Positions 51,201 through 64,000 of a DNA stretch of 64,000 nucleotides are shown here, in pieces. The notes under the pieces were generated by a model, which worked only from the letters and a program-made list of their open reading frames with translations, was not told the DNA's origin and made no database searches. Origin of the DNA: Limnomonas spitsbergensis (taxonomy: Eukaryota; Chlorophyta; Chlorophyceae; Chlamydomonadales); NCBI GenBank assembly GCA_037349105.1, contig JAYJMM010000117.1, positions 3,286,001 to 3,350,000 on the forward strand, given 5' to 3'. The position numbers and the translations under genes are program-made. The first letter of the stretch is position 1; the number at the start of each line of letters is the position of its first letter.

Positions 51201-54200
51201 AAATGGAAACCCTGAAGAAATGGGTCCACGTTGTCCTTCCTTGGCCCTTCCTAGGCCCTTCCTTGGCCCCTGAAATGGAAACCCTGAAGAAATGGGTCCA
51301 CTTTGTCCTTCCTTGGCCCTTCCTAGGCCCTTCCTTGGCCCCTGAAATGGAAACCCTGAAGAAATGGGTCCACTTTGTCCTTCCTTGGCCCTTCCTAAGC
51401 CCTTCCTTGGCCCCTGAAATGGAAACCATGAAGAAATGGGTCCACTTTGTCCTCCCTTGGCCCTTCCTAGGCCCTTCCTTGGCCCCTGAAATGGAAACCA
51501 TGAAGAAATGGGTCCACTTTGTCCTTCCTTGGCCCTTCCTAGGCCCTTCCTTGGCCCCTGAAATGGAAACCCTGAAGAAATGGGTCCACTTTGTCCTTCA
51601 TTGGCCCTTCCTAGGCCCTTCCTTGGCCCCTGAAATGGAAACCCTGAAGAAATGGGTCCACTTTGTCCTTCCTTGGCCCTTCCTAGGCCCTTCCTTGGCC
51701 CCTGAAATGGAAACCATGAAGAAATGGGTCCACTTTGTCCTTCCTTGGCCCTTCCTAGGCCCTTCCTTGGCCCCTGAAATGGAAACCATGAAGAAATGGG
51801 TCCACTTTGACCTTCCTTGGCCCTTCCTAGGCCCTTCCTTGGCCCCTGAAATGGAAACCCTGAAGAAATGGGTCCACGTTGTCCTTCCTTGGCCCTTCCT
51901 AGGCCCTTCCTTGGCCCCTGAAATGGAAACCATGAAGAAATGGGTCCACTTTGTCCTTCCTTGGCCCTTCCTAGGCCCTTCCTTGGCCCCTGAAATGGAA
52001 ACCATGAAGAAATGGGTCCACTTTGTCCTTCCTTGGCCCTTCCTAGGCCCTTCCTTGGCCCCTGAAATGGAAACCATGAAGAAATGGGTCCACTTTGACC
52101 TTCCTTGGCCCTTCCTAGGCCCTTCCTTGGCCCCTGAAATGGAAACCCTGAAGAAATGGGTCCACTTTGTCCTTCCTTGGCCCTTCCTAGGCCCTTCCTT
52201 GGCCCCTGAAATGGAAACCCTGAAGAAATGGGTCCACGTTGTCCTTCCTTGGCCCTTCCTAGGCCCTTCCTTGGCCCCTGAAATGGAAACCCTGAAGAAA
52301 TGGGTCCACTTTGTCCTTCCTTGGCCCTTCCTAGGCCCTTCCTTGGCCCCTGAAATGGAAACCCTGAAGAAATGGGTCCACTTTGTCCTTCCTTGGCCCT
52401 TCCTAGGCCCTTCCTTGGCCCCTGAAATGCAAACCCTGAAGAAATGGGTCCACTTTGTCCTTCCTTGGCCCTTCCTAGGCCCTTCCTTGGCCCCTGAAAT
52501 GGAAACCATGAAGAAATGGGTCCACTTTATCCTCCCTTGGCCCTTCCTAGGCCCTTCCTTGGCCCCTGAAATGGAAACCCTGAAGAAATGGGTCCACTTT
52601 GTCCTTCCTTGGCCCTTCCTAGGCCCTTCCTTGGCCCCTGAAATGGAAACCATGAAGAAATGGGTCCACTTTGTCCTTCCTTGGCCCTTCCTAGGCCCTT
52701 CCTTGGCCCCTGAAATGGAAACCCTGAAGAAATGGGTCCACTTTGTCCTTCATTGGCCCTTCCTAGGCCCTTCCTTGGCCCCTGAAATGGAAACCCTGAA
52801 GAAATGGGTCCACTTTGTCCTTCCTTGGCCCTTCCTAGGCCCTTCCTTGGCCCCTGAAATGGAAACCCTGAAGAAATGGGTCCACGTTGTCCTTCCTTGG
52901 CCCTTCCTAGGCCCTTCCTTGGCCCCTGAAATGGAAACCCTGAAGAAATGGGTCCACTTTGTCCTTCCTTGGCCCTTCCTAGGCCCTTCCTTGGCCCCTG
53001 AAATGGAAACCCTGAAGAAATGGGTCCACTTTGTCCTTCCTTGGCCCTTCCTAGGCCCTTCCTTGGCCCCTGAAATGGAAACCATGAAGAAATGGGTCCA
53101 CTTTGTCCTCCCTTGGCCCTTCCTAGGCCCTTCCTTGGCCCCTGAAATGGAAACCCTGAAGAAATGGGTCCACTTTGTCCTTCCTTGGCCCTTCCTAGGC
53201 CCTTCCTTGGCCCCTGAAATGGAAACCATGAAGAAATGGGTCCACGTTGTCCTTCCTTGGCCCTTCCTAGGCCCTTCCTTGGCCCCTGAAATGGAAACCA
53301 TGAAGAAATGGGTCCACTTTGTCCTTCATTGGCCCTTCCTAGGCCCTTCCTTGGCCCCTGAAATGGAAACCATGAAAAAATGGGTCCACTTTGTCCTTCC
53401 TTGGCCCTTCCTAGGCCCTTCCTTGGCCCCTGAAATGGAAACCATGAAGAAATGGGTCCACTTTGTCCTCCCTTGGCCCTTCCTAGGCCCTTCCTTGGCC
53501 CCTGAAATGGAAACCCTGAAGAAATGGGTCCACTTTGTCCTTCCTTGGCCCTTCCTAGGCCCTTCCTTGGCCCCTGAAATGGAAACCATGAAGAAATGGG
53601 TCCACGTTGTCCTTCCTTGGCCCTTCCTAGGCCCTTCCTTGGCCCCTGAAATGGAAACCATGAAGAAATGGGTCCACTTTGTCCTTCATTGGCCCTTCCT
53701 AGGCCCTTCCTTGGCCCCTGAAATGGAAACCATGAAAAAATGGGTCCACTTTGTCCTTCATTGGCCCTTCCTAGGCCCTTCCTTGGCCCCTGAAATGGAA
53801 ACCATGAAGAAATGGGTCCACTTTGTCCTTCCTTGGCCCTTCCTAGGCCCTTCCTTGGCCCCTGAAATGGAAACCCTGAAGAAATGGGTCCACTTTGTCC
53901 TTCATTGGCCCTTCCTAGGCCCTTCCTTGGCCCCTGAAATGGAAACCATGAAGAAATGGGTCCACTTTGTCCTTCCTTGGCCCTTCCTAAGCCCTTCCTT
54001 GGCCCCTGAAATGGAAACCCTGAAGAAATGGGTCCACGTTGTCCTTCCTTGGCCCTTCCTAGGCCCTTCCTTGGCCCCTGAAATGGAAACCATGAAGAAA
54101 TGGGTCCACATTGTCCTTCCTTGGCCCTTCCTAGGCCCTTCCTTGGCCCCTGAAATGGAAACCCTGAAGAAATGGGTCCACTTTGTCCTTCCTAGGCCCT

Positions 54201-57200
54201 TCCTTGGCCCCTGAAATGGAAACCATGAAGAAATGGGTCCACTTTGTCCTTCCTTGGCCCTTCCTAGGCCCTTCCTTGGCCCCTGAAATGGAAACCCTGA
54301 AGAAATGGGTCCACTTTGTCCTTCCTTGGCCCTTCCTAGGCCCTTCCTTGGCCCCTGAAATGGAAACCCTGAAGAAATGGGTCCACGTTGTCCTTCCTTG
54401 GCCCTTCCTAGGCCCTTCCTTGGCCCCTGAAATGGAAACCATGAAGAAATGGGTCCACTTTGTCCTTCCTTGGCCCTTCCTAGGCCCTTCCTTGGCCCCT
54501 GAAATGCAAACCCTGAAGAAATGGGTCCACGTTGTCCTTCCTTGGCCCTTCCTAGGCCCTTCCTTGGCCCCTGAAATGGAAACCCTGAAGAAATGGGTCC
54601 ACGTTGTCCTTCCTTGGCCCTTCCTAGGCCCTTCCTTGGCCCCTGAAATGGAAACCCTGAAGAAATGGGTCCACTTTGTCCTTCCTTGGCCCTTCCTAGG
54701 CCCTTCCTTGGCCCCTGAAATGGAAACCCTGAAGAAATGGGTCCACTTTGTCCTTCCTTGGCCCTTCCTAGGCCCTTCCTTGGCCCCTGAAATGCAAACC
54801 CTGAAGAAATGGGTCCACTTTGTCCTTCCTTGGCCCTTCCTAGGCCCTTCCTTGGCCCCTGAAATGGAAACCATGAAGAAATGGGTCCACTTTATCCTCC
54901 TTTGGCCCTTCCTAGGCCCTTCCTTGGCCCCTGAAATGGAAACCCTGAAGAAATGGGTCCACTTTGTCCTTCCTTGGCCCTTCCTAGGCCCTTCCTTGGC
55001 CCCTGAAATGGAAACCATGAAGAAATGGGTCCACTTTGTCCTTCCTTGGCCCTTCCTAGGCCCTTCCTTGGCCCCTGAAATGGAAACCCTGAAGAAATGG
55101 GTCCACTTTGTCCTTCCTTGGCCCTTCCTAGGCCCTTCCTTGGCCCCTGAAATGGAAACCCTGAAGAAATGGGTCCACTTTGTCCTTCCTTGGCCCTTCC
55201 TAGGCCCTTCCTTGGCCCCTGAAATGGAAACCCTGAAGAAATGGGTCCACTTTGTCCTTCCTTGGCCCTTCCTAGGCCCTTCCTTGGCCCCTGAAATGGA
55301 AACCCTGAAGAAATGGGTCCACTTTGTCCTTCCTTGGCCCTTCCTAGGCCCTTCCTTGGCCCCTGAAATGGAAACCATGAAGAAATGGGTCCACTTTGTC
55401 CTTCCTTGGCCCTTCCTAGGCCCTTCCTTGGCCCCTGAAATGGAAACCATGAAGAAATGGGTCCACTTTGTCCTCCCTTGGCCCTTCCTAGGCCCTTCCT
55501 TGGCCCCTGAAATGGAAACCCTGAAGAAATGGGTCCACTTTGTCCTTCCTTGGCCCTTCCTAGGCCCTTCCTTGGCCCCTGAAATGGAAACCATGAAGAA
55601 ATGGGTCCACGTTGTCCTTCCTTGGCCCTTCCTAGGCCCTTCCTTGGCCCCTGAAATGGAAACCCTGAAGAAATGGGTCCACTTTGTCCTTCATTGGCCC
55701 TTCCTAGGCCCTTCCTTGGCCCCTGAAATGGAAACCATGAAAAAATGGGTCCACTTTGTCCTTCATTGGCCCTTCCTAGGCCCTTCCTTGGCCCCTGAAA
55801 TGGAAACCATGAAGAAATGGGTCCACTTTGTCCTTCCTTGGCCCTTCCTAGGCCCTTCCTTGGCCCCTGAAATGGAAACCCTGAAGAAATGGGTCCACTT
55901 TGTCCTTCCTTGGCCCTTCCTAGGCCCTTCCTTGGCCCCTGAAATGGAAACCATGAAGAAATGGGTCCACTTTGTCCTTCCTTGGCCCTTCCTAAGCCCT
56001 TCCTTGGCCCCTGAAATGGAAACCCTGAAGAAATGGGTCCACGTTGTCCTTCCTTGGCCCTTCCTAGGCCCTTCCTTGGCCCCTGAAATGGAAACCATGA
56101 AGAAATGGGTCCACATTGTCCTTCCTTGGCCCTTCCTAGGCCCTTCCTTGGCCCCTGAAATGGAAACCCTGAAGAAATGGGTCCACTTTGTCCTTCCTAG
56201 GCCCTTCCTTGGCCCCTGAAATGGAAACCATGAAGAAATGGGTCCACGTTGTCCTTCCTTGGCCCTTCCTAGGCCCTTCCTTGGCCCCTGAAATGGAAAC
56301 CCTGAAGAAATGGGTCCACTTTGTCCTTCCTTGGCCCTTCCTAGGCCCTTCCTTGGCCCCTGAAATGGAAACCCTGAAGAAATGGGTCCACGTTGTCCTT
56401 CCTTGGCCCTTCCTAGGCCCTTCCTTGGCCCCTGAAATGGAAACCATGAAGAAATGGGTCCACTTTGTCCTTCCTTGGCCCTTCCTAGGCCCTTCCTTGG
56501 CCCCTGAAATGGAAACCCTGAAGAAATGGGTCCACGTTGTCCTTCCTTGGCCCTTCCTAGGCCCTTCCTTGGCCCCTGAAATGGAAACCATGAAGAAATG
56601 GGTCCACTTTGTCCTTCCTTGGCCCTTCCTAAGCCCTTCCTTGGCCCCTGAAATGGAAACCATGAAGAAATGGGTCCACTTTGTCCTTCCTTGGCCCTTC
56701 CTAGGCCCTTCCTTGGCCCCTGAAATGGAAACCCTGAAGAAATGGGTCCACTTTGTCCTTCCTTGGCCCTTCCTAGGCCCTTCCTTGGCCCCTGAAATGG
56801 AAACCCTGAAGAAATGGGTCCACTTTGTCCTTCCTTGGCCCTTCCTAAGCCCTTCCTTGGCCCCTGAAATGGAAACCATGAAGAAATGGGTCCACTTTGT
56901 CCTTCCTTGGCCCTTCCTAGGCCCTTCCTTGGCCCCTGAAATGCAAACCCTGAAGAAATGGGTCCACTTTGTCCTTCCTTGGCCCTTCCTAGGCCCTTCC
57001 TTGGCCCCTGAAATGGAAATCATGAAGAAATGGGTCCACTTTGTCCTTCATTGGCCCTTCCTAGGCCCTTCCTTGGCCCCTGAAATGGAAACCCTGAAGA
57101 AATGGGTCCACTTTGTCCTTCCTTGGCCCTTCCTAGGCCCTTCCTTGGCCCCTGAAATGGAAACCATGAAGAAATGGGTCCACTTTGTCCTTCCTTGGCC

Positions 57201-60200
57201 CTTCCTAGGCCCTTCCTTGGCCCCTGAAATGGAAACCATGAAGAAATGGGTCCACTTTGACCTTCCTTGGCCCTTCCTAGGCCCTTCCTTGGCCCCTGAA
57301 ATGGAAACCCTGAAGAAATGGGTCCACGTTGTCCTTCCTTGGCCCTTCCTAGGCCCTTCCTTGGCCCCTGAAATGGAAACCATGAAGAAATGGGTCCACT
57401 TTGTCCTTCCTTGGCCCTTCCTAGGCCCTTCCTTGGCCCCTGAAATGGAAACCATGAAGAAATGGGTCCACTTTGTCCTTCCTTGGCCCTTCCTAGGCCC
57501 TTCCTTGGCCCCTGAAATGGAAACCCTGAAGAAATGGGTCCACGTTGTCCTTCCTTGGCCCTTCCTAGGCCCTTCCTTGGCCCCTGAAATGGAAACCCTG
57601 AAGAAATGGGTCCACGTTGTCCTTCCTTGGCCCTTCCTAGGCCCTTCCTTGGCCCCTGAAATGGAAACCCTGAAGAAATGGGTCCACTTTGTCCTTCCTT
57701 GGCCCTTCCTAGGCCCTTCCTTGGCCCCTGAAATGCAAACCCTGAAGAAATGGGTCCACTTTGTCCTTCCTTGGCCCTTCCTAGGCCCTTCCTTGGCCCC
57801 TGAAATGGAAACCATGAAGAAATGGGTCCACTTTGACCTTCCTTGGCCCTTCCTAGGCCCTTCCTTGGCCCCTGAAATGGAAACCCTGAAGAAATGGGTC
57901 CACTTTGTCCTTCCTTGGCCCTTCCTAGGCCCTTCCTTGGCCCCTGAAATGGAAACCATGAAGAAATGGGTCCACTTTGTCCTTCCTTGGCCCTTCCTAG
58001 GCCCTTCCTTGGCCCCTGAAATGGAAACCCTGAAGAAATGGGTCCACTTTGTCCTTCATTGGCCCTTCCTAGGCCCTTCCTTGGCCCCTGAAATGGAAAC
58101 CCTGAAGAAATGGGTCCACTTTGTCCTCCCTTGGCCCTTCCTAGGCCCTTCCTTGGCCCCTGAAATGGAAACCCTGAAGAAATGGGTCCACGTTGTCCTT
58201 CCTTGGCCCTTCCTAGGCCCTTCCTTGGCCCCTGAAATGCAAACCCTGAAGAAATGGGTCCACTTTGTCCTTCCTTTGCCCTTCCTAGGCCCTTCCTTGG
58301 CCCCTAAAATGGAAACCCTGAAGGAATGGGTCCACTTTGTCCTTCCTTGGCCCTTCCTAGGCCCTTCCTTGGCCCCTGAAATGGAAACCCTGAAGAAATG
58401 GGTCCACTTTGTCCTCCCTTGGCCCTTCCTAGGCCCTTCCTTGGCCCCTGAAATGGAAACCCTGAAGAAATGGGTCCACTTTGTCCTTCCTTGGCCCTTC
58501 CTAGGCCCTTCCTTGGCCCCTGAAATGGAAACCATGAAGAAATGGGTCCACGTTGTCCTTCCTTGGCCCTTCCTAGGCCCTTCCTTGGCCCCTGAAATGG
58601 AAACCATGAAGAAATGGGTCCACTTTGTCCTTCATTGGCCCTTCCTAGGCCCTTCCTTGGCCCCTGAAATGGAAACCATGAAAAAATGGGTCCACTTTGT
58701 CCTTCATTGGCCCTTCCTAGGCCCTTCCTTGGCCCCTGAAATGGAAACCATGAAGAAATGGGTCCACTTTGTCCTTCCTTGGCCCTTCCTAGGCCCTTCC
58801 TTGGCCCCTGAAATGGAAACCCTGAAGAAATGGGTCCACTTTGTCCTTCCTTGGCCCTTCCTAGGCCCTTCCTTGGCCCCTGAAATGGAAACCATGAAGA
58901 AATGGGTCCACTTTGTCCTTCCTTGGCCCTTCCTAAGCCCTTCCTTGGCCCCTGAAATGGAAACCATGAAGAAATGGGTCCACGTTGTCCTTCCTTGGCC
59001 CTTCCTAGGCCCTTCCTTGGCCCCTGAAATGGAAACCATGAAGAAATGGGTCCACATTGTCCTTCCTTGGCCCTTCCTAGGCCCTTCCTTGGCCCCTGAA
59101 ATGGAAACCCTGAAGAAATGGGTCCACTTTGTCCTTCCTAGGCCCTTCCTTGGCCCCTGAAATGGAAACCATGAAGAAATGGGTCCACTTTGTCCTTCAT
59201 TGGCCCTACCTAGGCCCTTCCTTGGCCCCTGAAATGGAAACCCTGAAGAAATGGGTCCACTTTGTCCTTCCTTGGCCCTTCCTAGGCCCTTCCTTGGCCC
59301 CTGAAATGGAAACCCTGAAGAAATGGGTCCACGTTGTCCTTCCTTGGCCCTTCCTAGGCCCTTCCTTGGCCCCTGAAATGGAAACCATGAAGAAATGGGT
59401 CCACTTTGTCCTTCCTTGGCCCTTCCTAGGCCCTTCCTTGGCCCCTGAAATGGAAACCCTGAAGAAATGGGTCCACTTTGTCCTTCCTTGGCCCTTCCTA
59501 AGCCCTTCCTTGGCCCCTGAAATGGAAACCATGAAGAAATGGGTCCACTTTGTCCTTCCTTGGCCCTTCCTAGGCCCTTCCTTGGCCCCTGAAATGGAAA
59601 CCCTGAAGAAATGGGTCCACGTTGTCCTTCCTTGGCCCTTCCTAGGCCCTTCCTTGGCCCCTGAAATGGAAACCATGAAGAAATGGGTCCACTTTGTCCT
59701 TCCTTGGCCCTTCCTAAGCCCTTCCTTGGCCCCTGAAATGGAAACCATGAAGAAATGGGTCCACTTTGTCCTTCCTTGGCCCTTCCTAGGCCCTTCCTTG
59801 GCCCCTGAAATGGAAACCCTGAAGAAATGGGTCCACTTTGTCCTTCCTTGGCCCTTCCTAGGCCCTTCCTTGGCCCCTGAAATGGAAACCCTGAAGAAAT
59901 GGGTCCACTTTGACCTTCCTTGGCCCTTCCTAGGCCCTTCCTTGGCCCCTGAAATGCAAACCCTGAAGAAATGGGTCCACTTTGTCCTTCCTTTGCCCTT
60001 CCTAGGCCCTTCCTTGGCCCCTAAAATGGAAACCCTGAAGGAATGGGTCCACTTTGTCCTTCCTTTGCCCTTCCTAGGCCCTTCCTTGGCCCCTGAAATG
60101 GAAACCCTAAAGAAATGGGTCCACTTTGTCCTTCCTTGGCCCTTCCTAGGCCCTTCCTTGGCCCCTGAAATGGAAACCCTGAAGAAATGGGTCCACATTG

Positions 60201-63200
60201 TCCTTCCTTGGCCCTTCCTAGGCCCTTCCTTGGCCCCTGAAATGCAAACCCTGAAGAAATGGGTCCACATTGTCCTTCCTTGGCCCTTCCTAGGCCCTTC
60301 CTTGGCCCCTGAAATGGAAACCATGAAGAAATGGGTCCACATTGTCCTTCCTTGGCCCTTCCTAGGCCCTTCCTTGGCCCCTGAAATGGAAACCCTGAAG
60401 AAATGGTTCCACTTTGTCCTTCCTTGGCCCTTCCTAGGCCCTTCCTTGGCCCCTGAAATGGAAACCCTGAAGAAATGGGCCCACTTTGTCCTTCCTTGGC
60501 CCTTCCTAGGCCCTTCCTTGGCCCCTGAAATGGAAACCCTGAAGAAATGGGTCCACTTTGTCCTTCCTTGGCCCTTCCTAGGCCCTTCCTTGGCCCCTGA
60601 AATGGAAACCCTGAAGAAATGGGTCCACTTTGTCCTCCCTTGGCCCTTCCTAGGCCCTTCCTTGGCCCCTGAAATGGAAACCCTGAAGAAATGGGTCCAC
60701 GTTGTCCTTCCTTGGCCCTTCCTAGGCCCTTCCTTGGCCCCTGAAATGCAAACCCTGAAGAAATGGGTCCACTTTGTCCTTCCTTTGCCCTTCCTAGGCC
60801 CTTCCTTGGCCCCTAAAATGGAAACCCTGAAGGAATGGGTCCACTTTGTCCTTCCTTGGCCCTTCCTAGGCCCTTCCTTGGCCCCTGAAATGGAAACCCT
60901 GAAGAAATGGGTCCACTTTGTCCTCCCTTGGCCCTTCCTAGGCCCTTCCTTGGCCCCTGAAATGGAAACCCTGAAGAAATGGGTCCACTTTGTCCTTCCT
61001 TGGCCCTTCCTAGGCCCTTCCTTGGCCCCTGAAATGGAAACCATGAAGAAATGGGTCCACGTTGTCCTTCCTTGGCCCTTCCTAGGCCCTTCCTTGGCCC
61101 CTGAAATGGAAACCCTGAAGAAATGGGTCCACTTTGTCCTTCATTGGCCCTTCCTAGGCCCTTCCTTGGCCCCTGAAATGGAAACCCTGAAAAAATGGGT
61201 CCACTTTGTCCTTCATTGGCCCTTCCTAGGCCCTTCCTTGGCCCCTGAAATGGAAACCATGAAGAAATGGGTCCACTTTGTCCTTCCTTGGCCCTTCCTA
61301 GGCCCTTCCTTGGCCCCTGAAATGGAAACCCTGAAGAAATGGGTCCACTTTGTCCTTCCTTGGCCCTTCCTAGGCCCTTCCTTGGCCCCTAAAATGGAAA
61401 CCCTGAAGGAATGGGTCCACTTTGTCCTTCCTTTGCCCTTCCTAGGCCCTTCCTTGGCCCCTAAAATGGAAACCCTGAAGGAATGGGTCCACTTTGTCCT
61501 TCCTTGGCCCTTCCTAGGCCCTTCCTTGGCCCCTGAAATGGAAACCCTGAAGAAATGGGTCCACTTTGTCCTCCCTTGGCCCTTCCTAGGCCCTTCCTTG
61601 GCCCCTGAAATGGAAACCCTGAAGAAATGGGTCCACTTTGTCCTTCCTTGGCCCTTCCTAGGCCCTTCCTTGGCCCCTGAAATGGAAACCATGAAGAAAT
61701 GGGTCCACGTTGTCCTTCCTTGGCCCTTCCTAGGCCCTTCCTTGGCCCCTGAAATGGAAACCATGAAGAAATGGGTCCACTTTGTCCTTCATTGGCCCTT
61801 CCTAGGCCCTTCCTTGGCCCCTGAAATGGAAACCATGAAAAAATGGGTCCACTTTGTCCTTCATTGGCCCTTCCTAGGCCCTTCCTTGGCCCCTGAAATG
61901 GAAACCCTGAAGAAATGGGTCCACTTTGTCCTTCCTTGGCCCTTCCTAGGCCCTTCCTTGGCCCCTGAAATGGAAACCCTGAAGAAATGGGTCCACTTTG
62001 TCCTTCCTTGGCCCTTCCTAGGCCCTTCCTTGGCCCCTGAAATGGAAACCATGAAGAAATGGGTCCACTTTGTCCTTCCTTGGCCCTTCCTAAGCCCTTC
62101 CTTGGCCCCTGAAATGGAAACCATGAAGAAATGGGTCCACGTTGTCCTTCCTTGGCCCTTCCTAGGCCCTTCCTTGGCCCCTGAAATGGAAACCATGAAG
62201 AAATGGGTCCACATTGTCCTTCCTTGGCCCTTCCTAGGCCCTTCCTTGGCCCCTGAAATGGAAACCCTGAAGAAATGGGTCCACTTTGTCCTTCCTAGGC
62301 CCTTCCTTGGCCCCTGAAATGGAAACCATGAAGAAATGGGTCCACTTTGTCCTTCATTGGCCCTACCTAGGCCCTTCCTTGGCCCCTGAAATGGAAACCC
62401 TGAAGAAATGGGTCCACTTTGTCCTTCCTTGGCCCTTCCTAGGCCCTTCCTTGGCCCCTGAAATGGAAACCCTGAAGAAATGGGTCCACGTTGTCCTTCC
62501 TTGGCCCTTCCTAGGCCCTTCCTTGGCCCCTGAAATGGAAACCATGAAGAAATGGGTCCACTTTGTCCTTCCTTGGCCCTTCCTAGGCCCTTCCTTGGCC
62601 CCTGAAATGGAAACCCTGAAGAAATGGGTCCACTTTGTCCTTCCTTGGCCCTTCCTAAGCCCTTCCTTGGCCCCTGAAATGGAAACCATGAAGAAATGGG
62701 TCCACTTTGTCCTTCCTTGGCCCTTCCTAGGCCCTTCCTTGGCCCCTGAAATGGAAACCCTGAAGAAATGGGTCCACGTTGTCCTTCCTTGGCCCTTCCT
62801 AGGCCCTTCCTTGGCCCCTGAAATGGAAACCATGAAGAAATGGGTCCACTTTGTCCTTCCTTGGCCCTTCCTAAGCCCTTCCTTGGCCCCTGAAATGGAA
62901 ACCATGAAGAAATGGGTCCACTTTGTCCTTCCTTGGCCCTTCCTAGGCCCTTCCTTGGCCCCTGAAATGGAAACCCTGAAGAAATGGGTCCACTTTGTCC
63001 TTCCTTGGCCCTTCCTAGGCCCTTCCTTGGCCCCTGAAATGGAAACCCTGAAGAAATGGGTCCACTTTGACCTTCCTTGGCCCTTCCTAGGCCCTTCCTT
63101 GGCCCCTGAAATGCAAACCCTGAAGAAATGGGTCCACTTTGTCCTTCCTTTGCCCTTCCTAGGCCCTTCCTTGGCCCCTAAAATGGAAACCCTGAAGGAA

Positions 63201-64000
63201 TGGGTCCACTTTGTCCTTCCTTTGCCCTTCCTAGGCCCTTCCTTGGCCCCTGAAATGGAAACCCTAAAGAAATGGGTCCACTTTGTCCTTCCTTGGCCCT
63301 TCCTAGGCCCTTCCTTGGCCCCTGAAATGGAAACCCTGAAGAAATGGGTCCACATTGTCCTTCCTTGGCCCTTCCTAGGCCCTTCCTTGGCCCCTGAAAT
63401 GCAAACCCTGAAGAAATGGGTCCACATTGTCCTTCCTTGGCCCTTCCTAGGCCCTTCCTTGGCCCCTGAAATGGAAACCATGAAGAAATGGGTCCACATT
63501 GTCCTTCCTTGGCCCTTCCTAGGCCCTTCCTTGGCCCCTGAAATGGAAACCCTGAAGAAATGGTTCCACTTTGTCCTTCCTTGGCCCTTCCTAGGCCCTT
63601 CCTTGGCCCCTGAAATGGAAACCCTGAAGAAATGGGCCCACTTTGTCCTTCCTTGGCCCTTCCTAGGCCCTTCCTTGGCCCCTGAAATGGAAACCCTGAA
63701 GAAATGGGTCCACTTTGTCCTTCCTTGGCCCTTCCTAGGCCCTTCCTTGGCCCCTGAAATGGAAACCCTGAAGAAATGGGTCCACTTTGTCCTCCCTTGG
63801 CCCTTCCTAGGCCCTTCCTTGGCCCCTGAAATGGAAACCCTGAAGAAATGGGTCCACGTTGTCCTTCCTTGGCCCTTCCTAGGCCCTTCCTTGGCCCCTG
63901 AAATGCAAACCCTGAAGAAATGGGTCCACTTTGTCCTTCCTTTGCCCTTCCTAGGCCCTTCCTTGGCCCCTAAAATGGAAACCCTGAAGGAATGGGTCCA
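45221..64000 (+). repeat. 72-bp satellite array, at least 18.8 kb
   Basis: About 260 head-to-tail units of 72 bp, each close to CCTTGGCCCCTGAAATGGAA, ACCCTGAAGAAATGGGTCC, ACTTTGTCCTTCCTTGG, CCCTTCCTAGGCCCTT. The array starts at 45221 and runs off the window. Units differ at a few positions (ACCCTG/ACCATG, CACTTT/CACGTT/CACATT, TTCCTTGG/TTCATTGG). Occasional 61-bp units lack 11 bases (near 45630, 54191, 56196, 59137, 62294). Each unit ends in a pyrimidine tract and TAGG, like a 3' splice site. It lies downstream of glycosyltransferase exon 6 and is probably intronic. Confidence 0.97.

Noticed and set aside
45791..62317. Long plus-strand ORFs (2807, 678, 990 and 1062 codons) and antisense ORFs in the 72-bp array
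   Set aside because: They are open only because the repeat unit is 24 stop-free codons. They end where 61-bp units shift the frame, exist on both strands at once, and have no promoter, start context or domain.

Overview
The window is eukaryotic nuclear DNA, most probably from a green alga. The evidence is GC-rich genes with many small exons, GT-AG introns, telomere-like TTTAGGG/TTAGGG motifs inside an intron, plant-like spliceosome and ER genes, and a very large Ty3-type retrotransposon. The sequence does not let me name the species.

Layout: (1) 1-9715, plus strand: a CWF19L1/CwfJ-family gene running in from the left, ten exons visible, with introns packed with minisatellites. (2) 11000-11928, minus strand: a complete four-exon TRAP-beta (SSR2) gene. 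(3) 12.6-14.4 kb: an interspersed repeat, a broken Harbinger-like transposase and a broken non-LTR reverse transcriptase. (4) 14476-30347: a 15.9-kb Ty3-type retrotransposon coded on the minus strand, flanked by a 4-bp target duplication. It carries a giant Gag-protease ORF, an RT-RNase H ORF fused to a DNMT3-like cytosine-5 methyltransferase, and an integrase ORF ending in a PHD finger. (5) 30.8-34.4 kb: a second copy of the interspersed repeat, a hairpin element, a solo LTR of a related family in opposite orientation, and retroelement debris. (6) 37982-44912, plus strand: the 5' part of a type II membrane glycosyltransferase (GT4-like) gene; intron 1 holds a 30-bp array. (7) 45221 to the window end: at least 18.8 kb of a 72-bp satellite (about 260 units), apparently inside a later intron of the same gene.

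Two things stand out. First, the retrotransposon's long repeats are not in the usual LTR-internal-LTR order. In coding sense the order is B'-internal-A'-B'-A', a split-direct-repeat layout normally linked to tyrosine-recombinase retroelements, yet this element has a DDE integrase and target duplications. A primer-site-like segment complementary to the repeat abuts one side of the internal region and a polypurine tract abuts the other, which suggests a circularly permuted integration product. The element also joins a DNA methyltransferase and a PHD reader in one mobile unit. Second, in both long genes (but not in TRAP-beta) many introns contain tandem or decayed copies of the neighbouring exon end together with its splice site, on the donor side and on the acceptor side. 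One donor has been amplified about 26 times. This looks like a recurrent process that lengthens introns from splice junctions.

Large repeat-derived open frames (up to 2807 codons) are artefacts of repeat units that are multiples of three and are not annotated as genes.
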